Both the position numbers and the translations under genes were made by a program. Positions 18,835 through 29,078 of a stretch of DNA of 64,000 bases are shown one piece after another. The DNA is taken from the NCBI GenBank assembly GCA_030549175.1, contig JAUKUA010000001.1, positions 1,488,001 to 1,552,000 on the forward strand, in the 5' to 3' direction. Position 1 is the stretch's first letter. Each line of letters begins with the position of its first letter. The stretch is from Lasiosphaeris hirsuta. Its lineage: Eukaryota > Ascomycota > Sordariomycetes > Sordariales > Lasiosphaeriaceae. The notes under the pieces were generated by a model. It was not told where the DNA came from. It did no database searches and saw only the letters and a program-made list of their open reading frames with translations.

Positions 18835-20244
18835 TTACAAATCGTCTGCATGGTCACCCTCGAGAGAGTCATCGACGTAAGCTGCCAGGCGCTCCTTTAA
18901 CTCACCCACGCCAATTCCCCCATCCTCCTTATCCGCTCCAGGATGGTGCGGGTCACGCGGCGGAATCAACACCGTATCCACAACCTGTACGACACCGTCC
19001 GAAGCAATGCCATCTGGAAGGGTGACGTGAACTAAGCTGTTTACGACAATGGCGATGAACCGCTTCCAGCGGCGAATATCCACACTTATAGCCTTCTCAT
19101 GGAGTAGCGAAGGTAGGTCGACATGCCAATAATCGGAGCCCGACTCGACTTTCTTGTCATGGTCGTGGTGTCCCGATCCCCTATTATAAAACGCATCCGA
19201 ATACAGCGTCTCGTTTGCCACGATGCTATACTTAAGCAACGCACGCAGGTACTTCTTCCCGTGCTCCGAGAACAAAAAGGCATTAACCCGTCGCCCGAGC
19301 TTGGTGAAGGCACGATTCGTGGGAGCAAAGACGGTCCCGCCAAACCACTCGAGATCGGCGAGTTCCTCTCCTAGCCCCGTGGTCTCTAGCGCTAGCGAAA
19401 AGGTGCTGAATGTGCTTGGGAGGAGCTGAATGATCTTGCCTTGGCGAGGCGGGGGGACGAGGATTGCATCGACGGCGTGGATGAGGCCATTCTTGGCTAC
19501 AATATCGATAGCCACCAGCTTGCTGTAGAAATTGATGCGGACGCCGAACAGGCCAACCCCGATCCGCAGCCGCTGGCGGTGGCCACCAAGGCTTGCAAGC
19601 TCAAGCTCGGTCGGGATGGTATGCGAGAATAGCACCCGGCGGGCGGGGAACAAGCCAGGGGCGATGTGGTATTCGAGGACGGCTTGTATGAACTCCTTGG
19701 GAGGCTTCTCATGATCGGGCGGGATCCTCTCAAAAGCGCTGTCGGTGGGGACGAAAAGGGTATGGTTGGCCTTTGTGTCTTGCAATAGTTCCTTGATATC
19801 GTCGTATTCTTCGATCAGTTCGGCGAACCGCTTGGTGTGCTTGCTCTCTGTAATCAGTTCGTATATGGTCTTGCTGGGATTGCCGTGATGTCCATGACGC
19901 CCATGATGCCCGTGGCGTCCGTGATGATCGCCATTATCCTCATCGTCATCGCTGCCATCGCTGTCATCATCGCTGTCATCATCGCTGCTAACACTATCGC
20001 CTAGGTATCGTGAGATGGCGTCGAGAGCACCGTCAACCGAATGCTCGATACTGTCGACGAGGTTCTTCACGACAGGAGAAAATAAGGCTTCGTTATTAGC
20101 GATGGCGCCCCACCATGCATGTGAGGCAGACTGGACCTCATTCTCGTTCTCGGTGTTGAGGACAGCCTGCTTGTAGATGCCCGGGCTCGGGGCAACGAAG
20201 GTTGCCGCGACAGTCGCCGCCTGCAGAAAAGTAAAAGGCTTCAT
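18835..20244 (-). CDS. Secreted fasciclin (FAS1) domain protein
   Basis: Single-exon gene of 469 residues with a hydrophobic N-terminal signal-like segment (FLQAATVAATFVAPS). It carries two FAS1 domains (about residues 125-265 and 270-425), recognisable by FVPTDSAF, HAVDAILVPP, VFAPTNRAF and VQVVDTVLIPP. FAS1 domains mediate cell-surface adhesion in fungi, plants and animals. Ahead of the first domain, at about residues 85-125, lies an Asp/Ser tract (SDDDSDDDSDGSDDDEDNGD) followed by a His/Gly repeat (HHGRHGHHGRHGHHG). No C-terminal hydrophobic GPI signal is seen, so the protein is probably secreted or wall-bound. It lies 0.4 kb past the oxygenase, in convergent orientation, and may mark the cluster boundary. 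Confidence 0.88.
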   Translation of the reverse strand: MKPFTFLQAATVAATFVAPSPGIYKQAVLNTENENEVQSASHAWWGAIANNEALFSPVVKNLVDSIEHSVDGALDAISRYLGDSVSSDDDSDDDSDGSDDDEDNGDHHGRHGHHGRHGHHGNPSKTIYELITESKHTKRFAELIEEYDDIKELLQDTKANHTLFVPTDSAFERIPPDHEKPPKEFIQAVLEYHIAPGLFPARRVLFSHTIPTELELASLGGHRQRLRIGVGLFGVRINFYSKLVAIDIVAKNGLIHAVDAILVPPPRQGKIIQLLPSTFSTFSLALETTGLGEELADLEWFGGTVFAPTNRAFTKLGRRVNAFLFSEHGKKYLRALLKYSIVANETLYSDAFYNRGSGHHDHDKKVESGSDYWHVDLPSLLHEKAISVDIRRWKRFIAIVVNSLVHVTLPDGIASDGVVQVVDTVLIPPRDPHHPGADKEDGGIGVGELKERLAAYVDDSLEGDHADDL

Positions 20245-22636
20245 CGGTACAACCTGCTTGAGCTCAGTGAGGAATCAGAACACAAGAACAGTGAAGCATA
20301 CAATAAACTTTTGAAGAAGGGATGGCACCCTTTAAGCCCGAGACACCCAAGTCCAGGGGATGACGCCTACACTTGCTACCTACATTGTAGTCCTGTCCTG
20401 CGGTTCCTGCACTGCGGAAGACTCGGGAGAGCCGTCTTGCGTCATCTGTCACGTCTGTGGGCAGCTAATTGATTGGCTTGCTATGGCACTTGGGCCATTT
20501 GCTCTTCGATTTGCTTTGTTTCGACTTATAGCTCGTCATTGCCGTCTTACCTTGGGATCCTGGTGCGTGGATATGACATGATACTACCAGCTAAGCTCTG
20601 GCAAGCTATGACAAGCTCTGCTTCCATTGGCCTTCCTATGTGGCGAACCGCCTGATTTGGTGCCTCAAGCATGTCGGTGTCGGCGCATCTGCCACTTGTC
20701 ACTCCACTGCAGTCTCGGCAATGCCTAGGTAGGAGGCTCGGGGTCCCGGGCCAAGACCTGTTCCGATCCTTGGTTTTTGGGTGGCGAAACACGGTGAAGG
20801 TTGCGTTGTCTCGACAAGTGGTGGAGAGGGGGAGGGCGCTCCGTAGAATCGGTTGTTCCATCGAATGCGGGGACGAGTCTCCCCGCAAAAAGGGCTGAAG
20901 GCTTGCAATTCTAACCCTGCGGCTGGCCTCCCACCCTCCGCAACCTTCTACCGAGTTTGGGGGCAGGCTATACCGAAATGTGGACTTTGCGAGCTAATGT
21001 TAACTGTGGTGTTTATGGTACATGCAATCCGTAGCACTGGACCGATACATAAGAACGCGTCCGTCTTCCCCTCCTGGCCCGCGAATCGCGGCTTTTGACT
21101 TCGCACACACGCACACACGCGCGCAAATTTTCGAATGTGAGCCTGCCTTCCCCAGTTGGCTTTCACAGGGCTGCCAGGTCGCCTAGAACGGCCAATTGAC
21201 CATCACCAACGTGCTCTGCATTTGTTTCAAACTTTAGCCGGATATCGTATTGGGGGGGGAGGGGCGAGACGCCGGCCGTTTTTGCCTCACAGGCGACCCA
21301 AGCTGACGGAACCGGGTTTGAGAGCCACATGCAATCTCCTGCTCCCCATGTGCTCGTGACAGAAATGCCTGGTGTTATTGCTGTCACTGCTGTTGATTGT
21401 TTCAATTCGTTGTGGGGGATTCAAGTAGGAGTTTGAAACCATTTGCACAACACGCTGCCGCCGTAGCAAAACTGAAGGTCAAGCGGCCACCGCCGTGCAA
21501 CATAGGAAGGGAATCAGCCCTAGCCACTCATTTCATTGGGCGAATGTGGATGCGAGCTTTGGGGGCGGTGGCGGGTCAAGCCCGTGTTCGTTCTTGATGC
21601 GCTTGGTGGCTGGGACTTTTGGCGAGCATTGAGCATGGACCAAGTACGAAGATGGGGAAAGCGAAGATTCCCCATCTGTTCGCATCGGCATCTGGCTACC
21701 TCACCCGTCATTCTCGGACATGAGTTATCATGTCGTCGTGCCGGAAGAGCTACTTCTGAAGTCGGGAGAAGCGAGCGAATAGACGGGGCATCGAACGGGT
21801 TGGGTTACAAACACAGCCCAGCAATCCACGCGGGGAGCGTTTGTGGCTGTGAGCGGAAGCGACATGATGAAGTTGGAGGTTTTGCGATGTGTCTGGGGAG
21901 GCAACCCATTTGACCATTCAGAGCCCTCCAAGGCCCAGGGCCTCCCGCCCGCCTCCCCCGCTACCGTTGTCCATCCACAACCTGCCACACCGTCACACGG
22001 ACCAACTGCGCAACGACCCTGTGCGGTCGGGTTCCCTTGCTTCCTTCTAAGCTGCCCAGAAGAGGCCTAGTTGTAGGCCTGGAGCACCTGCCCTGGCCAA
22101 CTGAGCGCTGCCAGTGAGCTGAACACTTAATTTTAAGGCTCCAACCCTCTGAGGGAGAGGACATTTGAGTCCTCACTTAGCTTAGGAAACCCCCGACGCG
22201 ATTTTTCTGCTCACTTGCCCATTCTCACTCGCCTCCTGCTCACTCACCAACTCACTCACCGCATCGTCGCGCCATGTCTATATTTCAGGATTCATCGCCA
22301 TGACAGGGAAAATCTACTTAATCGCATCACTAATTCTATAGCCCGGTCGGCGGCCCCGGATTTTCGCCCAAGCCTCTAGGAGACCTCCCGCAACGACGGT
22401 GGTTTTGCTCATGTTTGTGGTTGAGTCGGTCCCACCGCGGAGCTAGCACAGCAAGGGCTCAGCACAGCCTCGCCCGCTGGAAGATCCCGCAACCCACGGC
22501 ACTGGTCCACAAGCCGAATCGTGGCTTGGGATCTCACCACGACGCCCTTGTTTTCAACGACATTTCATCAATTGCGCTGCATCTTCCCCTGATCACGGCT
22601 TTGGAGCGACGCAGCAGCGGTGCAGCGTCAGCCAAC
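20245..22636. other. 2.4-kb intergenic region
   Basis: Divergent promoter region between the FAS1 gene and the C2H2 gene. A CA/CG-rich dinucleotide run lies at 21104-21126 and a nine-G stretch near 21250. Frames on either strand are short and unsupported. The last part is probably a long 5' leader of the C2H2 gene. Confidence 0.5.
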
Positions 22637-24817
22637 ATGCCTTCACTCTTGCGGTCTGCGGGGTCGGCGCTCGTCCCGCGATCGACTCTGGACGGCCGCG
22701 CGATTGCTGGGGCTGTGGTCGGCTCTGTCGTCGGCTTTTTGCTCATCCTCCTCTGCATCTCTCCCTTCGTCCTGCGCAAAAGGCGTGAATGGCGCAACTG
22801 CCGGCTCGAGCCCGCCCTCCAGGCCGAGATGGGCGAGGGCCAAAGCCAAAGCCCCGGAGGCAGCTCATCCCCCCAGCACCCACAGGCCGGCGACGCAAAG
22901 AGGTTATCAGCTGACCCTCTCGTCCCGGACCAAGGCTATGGCAAGGACTCCGCTGTTGCCAACGGCACATATCCGATGACCGAGTCCGTCTTGGGCAACG
23001 GGCATAGCTTCCATCAGACGGCGGCCTCGGAGCACAAACACCCCCACACGTCACCCCTTCCTCCTGGTGTCAGCATACATCAAGGCCTCCCGTCGCCCGT
23101 CTCGTCACCCTTCTCCACTTCGAGGTTTGATTTGCCAACTCCCGAGGCCACCAAGGACGGCCAGGCAGTTTTGACCCCCCCGGCCGACAAGTCGACCTTG
23201 TCTTCTCCAGACAGTCACCCAACGAGCCGTTACGATTCTGTCGGCACCCCAGTCAGGGAGAACACACGCGAGCTGAGCTTCACTGACTCATACGCCGCCC
23301 CAACCCGTGTGTTGACCGGAATCTCCTCTACGGGGATCTCGCCTACCGGTATCACTGCGGAGCCTGAGACATTTGAGCAGCCTTCACAGTCACCAAGCCA
23401 TCGTCACTTCCCTCATATTTCAGGCTCGATCCGGAGCTTGATTCACGCACGCCGCCCCTCACAACACCGCCGTGACAGCAAGCGCTCCACCCAAGCCGGA
23501 ACCGGCGACGGAACGCGTTCACCATCTGTCACCACTACCGAAGCTCTTACTTACCCAGAAGTAGCGGAGCCCCCCCTAGAGGTCGACGTCGAAGCCCACG
23601 GCGAGGCCTGGTCATATTATCACGATCCTAACCTCACCAACGACCTTCCAGCTGAATATCGCCAAACCACATCTGGCCCAACCCCCTTGACTGTGGTTCC
23701 ACCCGTGCATGCTTTAGTCCCGTCATTATATAACCCTGCTACCTCAGCCCCCTCTATGGTAGCACGACCCTTGGTCGAGGAACCGGACGCCATTTCACCT
23801 GACAGCGAGCAGACAATCACACCAAAAGACAGGACTTTCAGCAGACAGACGTCTTTAATAAACAAACGATTTCCCCCGGGGCCTGGCCTTCAACGTACCG
23901 ATAGTCTACCAATCCCGACTATCGTATCCGATATCCAAAACCTACCTCTTCAGTTTTCTACTGCCCCAAGCGGCAACCCGATGGAAATGATGAACCCAAC
24001 GAATGATGTCGAGAGTAACTGGAGGCTGAAGCAAGATCTCCTCAAGATCGACAGCCCTCCTCCAGTCTCCGAACCCTCACCAATGCCGACATACATGGCT
24101 CCACTAGAAGAATCCTCACCCCCCTACATCAAGCCAGAGTTAAGTCCCGGACCTGAGCACCAATTTGCCCCCGGGATCGAGGTCAACGGCTATGAATTCT
24201 ACCCGAACGATGATTTTAGCGACATGATTGTGGATTATCAGGAGGAGCACTACGATCCACATGGCTATGACAACCCGTCTGATCTATCTACGCCCCCTCC
24301 TTCCTCTGGCCCGTCAACCGAGAACACGCCAAGCACCCAGATCTCGGACGCCTTCACCGCCTCCCCTTCACCCAGACCTGATATCAACTCGGGGATAGGT
24401 GGGCAGCTGGCATCATCTCCAAGATCATTCCCCTGCGACCAATGCCACCGCGTGTTCGACCAGATCCACAAACTGAAGTACGTTCCGTTTTCTTTCTACC
24501 CCAGTAATATTGCTGATCTTTTTGCCAGTCACCACAAACGGTATCATGACCGGCCACACGAGTGCCCCCACATGGGCTGCTCTATGAAGTTTGGCACCAA
24601 GACGCACCTGGACCGACACATTAACGACAAGCACATGAAGACGCGTAAATTTTACTGCACCCAGTCCGATTGCCCGTATTCGAGACAAGGCGGCAAATCT
24701 TTCCCCAGAAAGGACAACTGGAGGAGGCACATGCTAAACAAGCATCGAATCAGCCCCGAAGCCGAGCCCGAATTCGTTGACGACGTCATGCCTGGTATTG
24801 CAACTGGAGCTTTTTGA
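22637..24817 (+). CDS. C2H2 zinc-finger protein with N-terminal transmembrane segment
   Basis: Predicted 709-residue protein after removing a 51-bp intron (24478-24528), which otherwise inserts 17 residues into the first finger. The first in-frame ATG of this frame is 22637. Near residue 20-40 there is a strong hydrophobic segment, AIAGAVVGSVVGFLLILLCI, followed by RKRREW, a classic stop-transfer or signal-anchor arrangement. A long Ser/Pro-rich disordered region follows. The C-terminus carries three C2H2 units: CDQCHRVF...HHKRYH, CPHMGCSMKF...HINDKH and CTQSDCPYSRQ...HMLNKH. I know of no standard family name. The layout suggests a membrane-tethered factor released by cleavage; that is inference. 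Confidence 0.8.
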   Translation: MPSLLRSAGSALVPRSTLDGRAIAGAVVGSVVGFLLILLCISPFVLRKRREWRNCRLEPALQAEMGEGQSQSPGGSSSPQHPQAGDAKRLSADPLVPDQGYGKDSAVANGTYPMTESVLGNGHSFHQTAASEHKHPHTSPLPPGVSIHQGLPSPVSSPFSTSRFDLPTPEATKDGQAVLTPPADKSTLSSPDSHPTSRYDSVGTPVRENTRELSFTDSYAAPTRVLTGISSTGISPTGITAEPETFEQPSQSPSHRHFPHISGSIRSLIHARRPSQHRRDSKRSTQAGTGDGTRSPSVTTTEALTYPEVAEPPLEVDVEAHGEAWSYYHDPNLTNDLPAEYRQTTSGPTPLTVVPPVHALVPSLYNPATSAPSMVARPLVEEPDAISPDSEQTITPKDRTFSRQTSLINKRFPPGPGLQRTDSLPIPTIVSDIQNLPLQFSTAPSGNPMEMMNPTNDVESNWRLKQDLLKIDSPPPVSEPSPMPTYMAPLEESSPPYIKPELSPGPEHQFAPGIEVNGYEFYPNDDFSDMIVDYQEEHYDPHGYDNPSDLSTPPPSSGPSTENTPSTQISDAFTASPSPRPDINSGIGGQLASSPRSFPCDQCHRVFDQIHKLKYVPFSFYPSNIADLFASHHKRYHDRPHECPHMGCSMKFGTKTHLDRHINDKHMKTRKFYCTQSDCPYSRQGGKSFPRKDNWRRHMLNKHRISPEAEPEFVDDVMPGIATGAF

Positions 24818-25414
24818 AAGTCTATTGAACCCGAATAAAGGAACTCGGTAAGGATTAGGTGTCCTGGAAGACCACTATTCCTAGGGTCACGGGGCGGAAG
24901 AGAGGCTTTTGAGGTCCAAAAAGCCGCCATCTCTTGGCCGAGACGGACCATACGAGTTATGTGCCCAGGACGGCAGAGCCTTTGATACGGTGATATTTTG
25001 TTTGGAAGGGCAGGTGGTAAATCTGTAGCAGAAAGGTCCTGATATGGGACAACAGAAATCTGCTCGGAGCAATGGTAGAAAATGGTTGAGATTTTGTGCT
25101 AAAGCTTCAAGCTCAACACACATTTGTACATGACATGTATATTGACTGACTATTTGGGTCCAGCGAAGGCTTGGAGGTTTGGAGAAGCCAAAGGCCGGAA
25201 TTTATGTATCATAGCCCGGAGGCTTGGGTTATGCATTGGATTTAGCAAGCCTAATGGTTCACCCTTTTTTTTCTTTCTCGACATCATTATCCCCTTGGGT
25301 CACCCCTAAAAGCTTGCAGCTCCTTGTGAAAGGGTCCGCGATGCGGACCCCATATGTTGCATGATGTCCACCAGTACGTTGTAGATTTACACATGGCCAA
25401 AAAGACCTCCGTCC
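24818..25414. other. Convergent 3' intergenic region
   Basis: About 600 bp between the 3' ends of the C2H2 and RRP40 genes; contains an AATAAA (24834-24839) and no coding frame with support. Confidence 0.5.
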
Positions 25415-26218
25415 TCACCGCATTTCCCTAATCAACTTCTTGACCAATTTCCTCTGCTGCTCCACTCCCAATCCCTTCTCATCCGTCTCCGTCAGCGCCC
25501 GCCCGACCAGCACCACCGTCTTGAGGCTGTCGCTACTCACCCACACGCGCCCGTTGCGCCCGACCGCCGTCTCAAACGCAAGCCCCTCGGCGCCGAGCTG
25601 CTCGAGGACCTCGATGCCGCCCTCCTCGCGGCTGCGCGCCATGAGCAGCCGCCGCGCGAGCCCGAGCGAGACGTCAAAGGCCATGCCGCCCGTCAGCGGG
25701 CCCAGTCCCTCGGCCCTGCCCGTCGTTGCCGACACGCACTCTAGTTCGGGGTCCATGTGTCGGTTAGCGAGGGTGACGCGGGCGTAGACGAGGGCGCCGG
25801 GCAGGAGCTGCGGGCGCGTCTTCTTGGTGGCGCCCTCGAAGGAGAGGTGCGGCAGGGAGGCGTTGGCCGTGTAGGGGGTGATGTTCACGAAGTAGAGGTC
25901 GGTTGCCGAGCGCGCGACTTGGCCGATGACGAGGTCGCCTTGGGACGGGATGTACTGAGGGGAGGGGAGGGTTAGTTTGGTCTTGGGATGAGGGTGTGGG
26001 GTGGTAAGGGGGGAACATACACGGCCGCCATTGTATTCCACCCACATGGAGTTCTTTCTCAGGTCGGTCACTAGCTGCCCGGCGACGGTGGGGAGGATGG
26101 TGCTGGGCGGGTTGTGCCGCAGGCCCGGCCCTAGCCGGAGCGGCTGTTTCTTGTGCGTCGGTATCAGGGAGGGGTCGATTGTGTCGCCCGGGAGAACGAG
26201 GGGGTGTTCGGCCGCCAT
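25415..26218 (-). CDS. RRP40: Exosome cap subunit Rrp40
   Basis: RNA-binding cap subunit of the nuclear and cytoplasmic RNA exosome, which degrades and trims RNA 3' to 5'. Exons 26021-26218 and 25415-25954 flank a 66-bp intron (25955-26020) and encode 245 residues, as expected. The N-terminal domain contains LVLPGDTI and LRLGPGLR. The S1 domain starts at YIPSQGDLVIGQVAR, and the KH domain carries the Rrp40-specific GxNG-like loop in VGRNGRVWV. The gene is divergent from SSZ1 with 548 bp between starts. An upstream in-frame ATG could extend the N-terminus, but 26218 matches the usual MAAEHPLVLPGD-type start. Confidence 0.93.
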   Translation of the reverse strand: MAAEHPLVLPGDTIDPSLIPTHKKQPLRLGPGLRHNPPSTILPTVAGQLVTDLRKNSMWVEYNGGRVCSPLTTPHPHPKTKLTLPSPQYIPSQGDLVIGQVARSATDLYFVNITPYTANASLPHLSFEGATKKTRPQLLPGALVYARVTLANRHMDPELECVSATTGRAEGLGPLTGGMAFDVSLGLARRLLMARSREEGGIEVLEQLGAEGLAFETAVGRNGRVWVSSDSLKTVVLVGRALTETDEKGLGVEQQRKLVKKLIREMR

Positions 26219-26766
26219 GGTTGAGGGTTTCGGCGGTTGGTGATGTTTGGATTGACGGCCGGGAATGGCAGAAATACTGTTTAGCCTCGTTTTGCGACGC
26301 GGTTTGCGGTGTATGCACAGCCTTGGTGGGGTGGATGTGGTACCCTGACTCGCTGCGCTGGACAAAGCGCCAGTTATTTCCAAATAGGATTCTGAATTGT
26401 AGGCAAAGCAGTAGAATTTTGTGTTGACCCAGAAAACAGCTACTGGATCACGACGTTAGACAGTTGTAACTCAAACGGTCTTTAGCAAGAGGAATAATTA
26501 CGACGCCGAGTCGCGGGCAAGTTCTCTGAGAAAGGTACTTGCACAGGTACGGGGCAGGTGGGGCTATCGATAACGTTAGCGGGTAGGCTGACAGGGATGT
26601 TAGCCAGCGACGCACCCATGTCGTTTCTGGCCCAAATTTTTTGACATGGAGGTTTTTAGGCCCCCACCACGACTCGATTTTCACAACTTATTGTCAATTG
26701 CTCAGCTTCTTGAAGCTGATTCTTCCACTCTTAACTTCCAACCCCCTCCCCAATTCCTCCCCGCAC
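26219..26766. promoter_or_regulatory. Bidirectional promoter RRP40-SSZ1
   Basis: 548 bp between two divergent genes of RNA processing and translation. It contains AAATTTTTTGA (26634-26644), similar to the ribosomal-RNA-processing element known from yeast ribosome-biogenesis promoters, and CT-rich stretches before the SSZ1 start (26725-26760). Function is inferred. Confidence 0.4.
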
Positions 26767-28628
26767 ATGAATTACGCGACGATGAGTGACACCAAGACTA
26801 CCCCCGCACCGGGCGACCGCACCGTCATTGGTGTCACCTTTGGCAACTCCAACAGCTCCATCGCCTACACCGTCGACGACAAGGCTGAGGTTATTGCGAA
26901 CGAGGACGGAGGTGAGCCGACACAAACTAAAAATTAGGTTGTGCACCGAGCGATCGCTAATAAGAGAAACCACAGACAGGCAAATCCCCACCATCCTCTC
27001 ATACGTCGACGGCGAGGAGTACTACGGCCAGCAGGCGAAGGCCTTCCTCGTTAGGAACTCCAAGAACACTGTTGCATACTTCCGCGACTTCCTAGGGAAA
27101 GAGTACGAATTACGCCCCACGCCCCTCTGCCTCCCCTGGCGGCCTTTTGCTAACCATCCCTAGCTTCAAGTCGATCGACCCTACCCACAACCACGCCTCT
27201 GTCCACCCCGAGGATGTCGACGGCAGCGTTTCCTTCACCCTCACGGATGAGGAGGGCGAGGATGCCACACCTTCGACGTTGTCCGTTTCCGAGATCTCGA
27301 CCCGCTATCTCCGCCGCCTAGTGAACTCCGCCTCCGAGTACCTCGGCAAGAAGGTCACCTCCGCCGTCATTACCATCCCCACCAACTTCAACGACAAGCA
27401 GAAGGCTGCCCTGATTGCTGCTGCCGCTGCCGCGGACCTAGAGGTCCTCCAGCTTATCAGCGAGCCTGTCGCTGCCGTTGTGGCCTACGATGCGCGCCCC
27501 GAGGTCGAGATTAAGGACAAAATCGTCGTGGTCGCAGACTTGGGTGGTACTCGCTCCGACGTTACCGTGGTTGCCAGCCGCGGCGGCCTGTACACTATTC
27601 TCGCAACAGCGCACGACTATGACTTTGCAGGCGCTACCCTTGACAAGGTCCTCATCGACCACTTCGCCAAGGAGTTTGCCAAGCGCAACCAGGGAATCGA
27701 CCCCCGCGAGAACGCAAGGAGCTTGGCCAAGCTCAAGTTCGAGGCTGAGGCCACCAAAAGAGCGCTTAGCTTGAGCACCAACGCCAACTTCAGCATTGAG
27801 AGTCTGGCTGAGGGCATCGATTTCTCCAGCACCATTAACCGCCTGCGTTACGAGACGATCGCGCGGAGCGTGTTCGAGGGCTTCAACCGTCTTGTTGAGT
27901 CGGTCATCAAGAAGGCTGGCCTTGACGTCCTGGACGTCGATGAGGTGATCCTGTCCGGCGGTACCGCGCACACCCCCCGCATCGCCGCCAATTTTGGCGC
28001 CATCTTCCCCGAGTCCACCAACATCCTCGCACCCTCGACAACCCCGGCTGCCATCAACCCGTCCGAGCTCCAGGCTCGTGGCGCCGCTCTGCAGGCCAGC
28101 CTAATCCAGGAGTACGAGGCTGAGGACATTGACCAGTCCACCCACGCCGCCGTCACAACGGTGCCGCACATCACCAACGCCATTGGTGTCCTCTCCGTTT
28201 CTCAGTCTGGCGATGAGGTTTTCGTTCCCGTCGTCTTCCCCGAGACCGCTGTCCCCGCAAGGCGGACGGTCATCGTAGCCGCTCCCAAGAATGGTGGTGA
28301 TGTTCTCATCAAGATTGTCGAGGGCAACACCCACATCAAGGTGACGCAGCCCCAGCCCAAGGCCAACGGCGACAACTCCAAGGCTGCCAAGGTTGAGGAT
28401 GCCAACTCGGATGAGGATAGCGACTTTTCGGACGACGAGGAGGAGGAGGAGGAGAAGCGCGAGAAGGTGTGGAAGGTTGGTGCCACACTCGCCGAGGCGG
28501 CAATCCGCGGTGTCAAGAAGGGTGGCAAGGTCGAGATCTCGATCAACGTAAACGCAGACCTAGCCGTTACGGTAACAGCGAGGGAGGTTGGCGCAAAGGG
28601 CGGTGTCCGTGGACAGTTGAATGCTTGA
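26767..28628 (+). CDS. SSZ1: Ribosome-associated Hsp70-like protein Ssz1
   Basis: Atypical Hsp70 that pairs with zuotin in the ribosome-associated complex and stimulates Ssb chaperones on nascent chains. Exons 26767-26911, 26976-27102 and 27164-28628, with introns of 64 and 61 bp, give 578 residues (563 or so if the second ATG at 26782 is used). The N-terminus TVIGVTFGNSNSSIAY, the phosphate loop DLGGTRSDVTVV (canonical Hsp70s have DLGGGTFD) and NRLRYE mark it as Ssz1, not Ssa or Ssb. The ATPase-like domain is complete; the substrate-binding part is short. An acidic stretch with eight glutamates or aspartates in a row (DDEEEEEE) lies before the last domain. Confidence 0.95.
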
Positions 28629-29078
28629 AAAGTCAAGTCAAATAGGCTTGAAGGCGAATGGATATGATGACATGGCAGAAAGCCGAGAATGAGATAAACG
28701 TGCATGGTGTTTATTAGAGAGCCCTGTACGTCTTTTCCGGTGTACCTAGACCGGCTTTTATCTAGTTGTTACGGGTTGGTGGTTGACTCCCTTTGGGACT
28801 TTGGGGGGACGGGGCGCATGCATAATTGAGTCACACTACCCCCAGCGTCGGTCGGCAGGTGCTCTATATCTATATCAGGTCGCTATATGAGGTGAATACG
28901 ATGCCAGTCACATATTGCAATACGCTTTCGTCTTCTGGACGATTAATAGATAATACAAGGCACCTAGTAATTCATAATTCAAGATAGGTACCCTTCAGCA
29001 AGGTATGTACGATATCGCTTTAAAACGCCAGCAGGAACCCGCAAACTCCGATCCATCTAGACGCACCGTACGTGATCA
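28629..29078. other. Convergent 3' intergenic region
   Basis: 450 bp between the SSZ1 and NT-C2 genes. It is rich in TAGGTACC-like runs and has no supported gene. Confidence 0.5.

Noticed and set aside
20264..22400. Many overlapping short frames before the C2H2 gene
   Set aside because: Frames on both strands are short, lack domains and often start without ATG.
24478..24528. Continuous frame through the first zinc finger of the C2H2 gene
   Set aside because: The 51-bp stretch has GT-AG ends and keeps the frame, but reading through it destroys the C2H2 spacing; splicing gives a normal finger.
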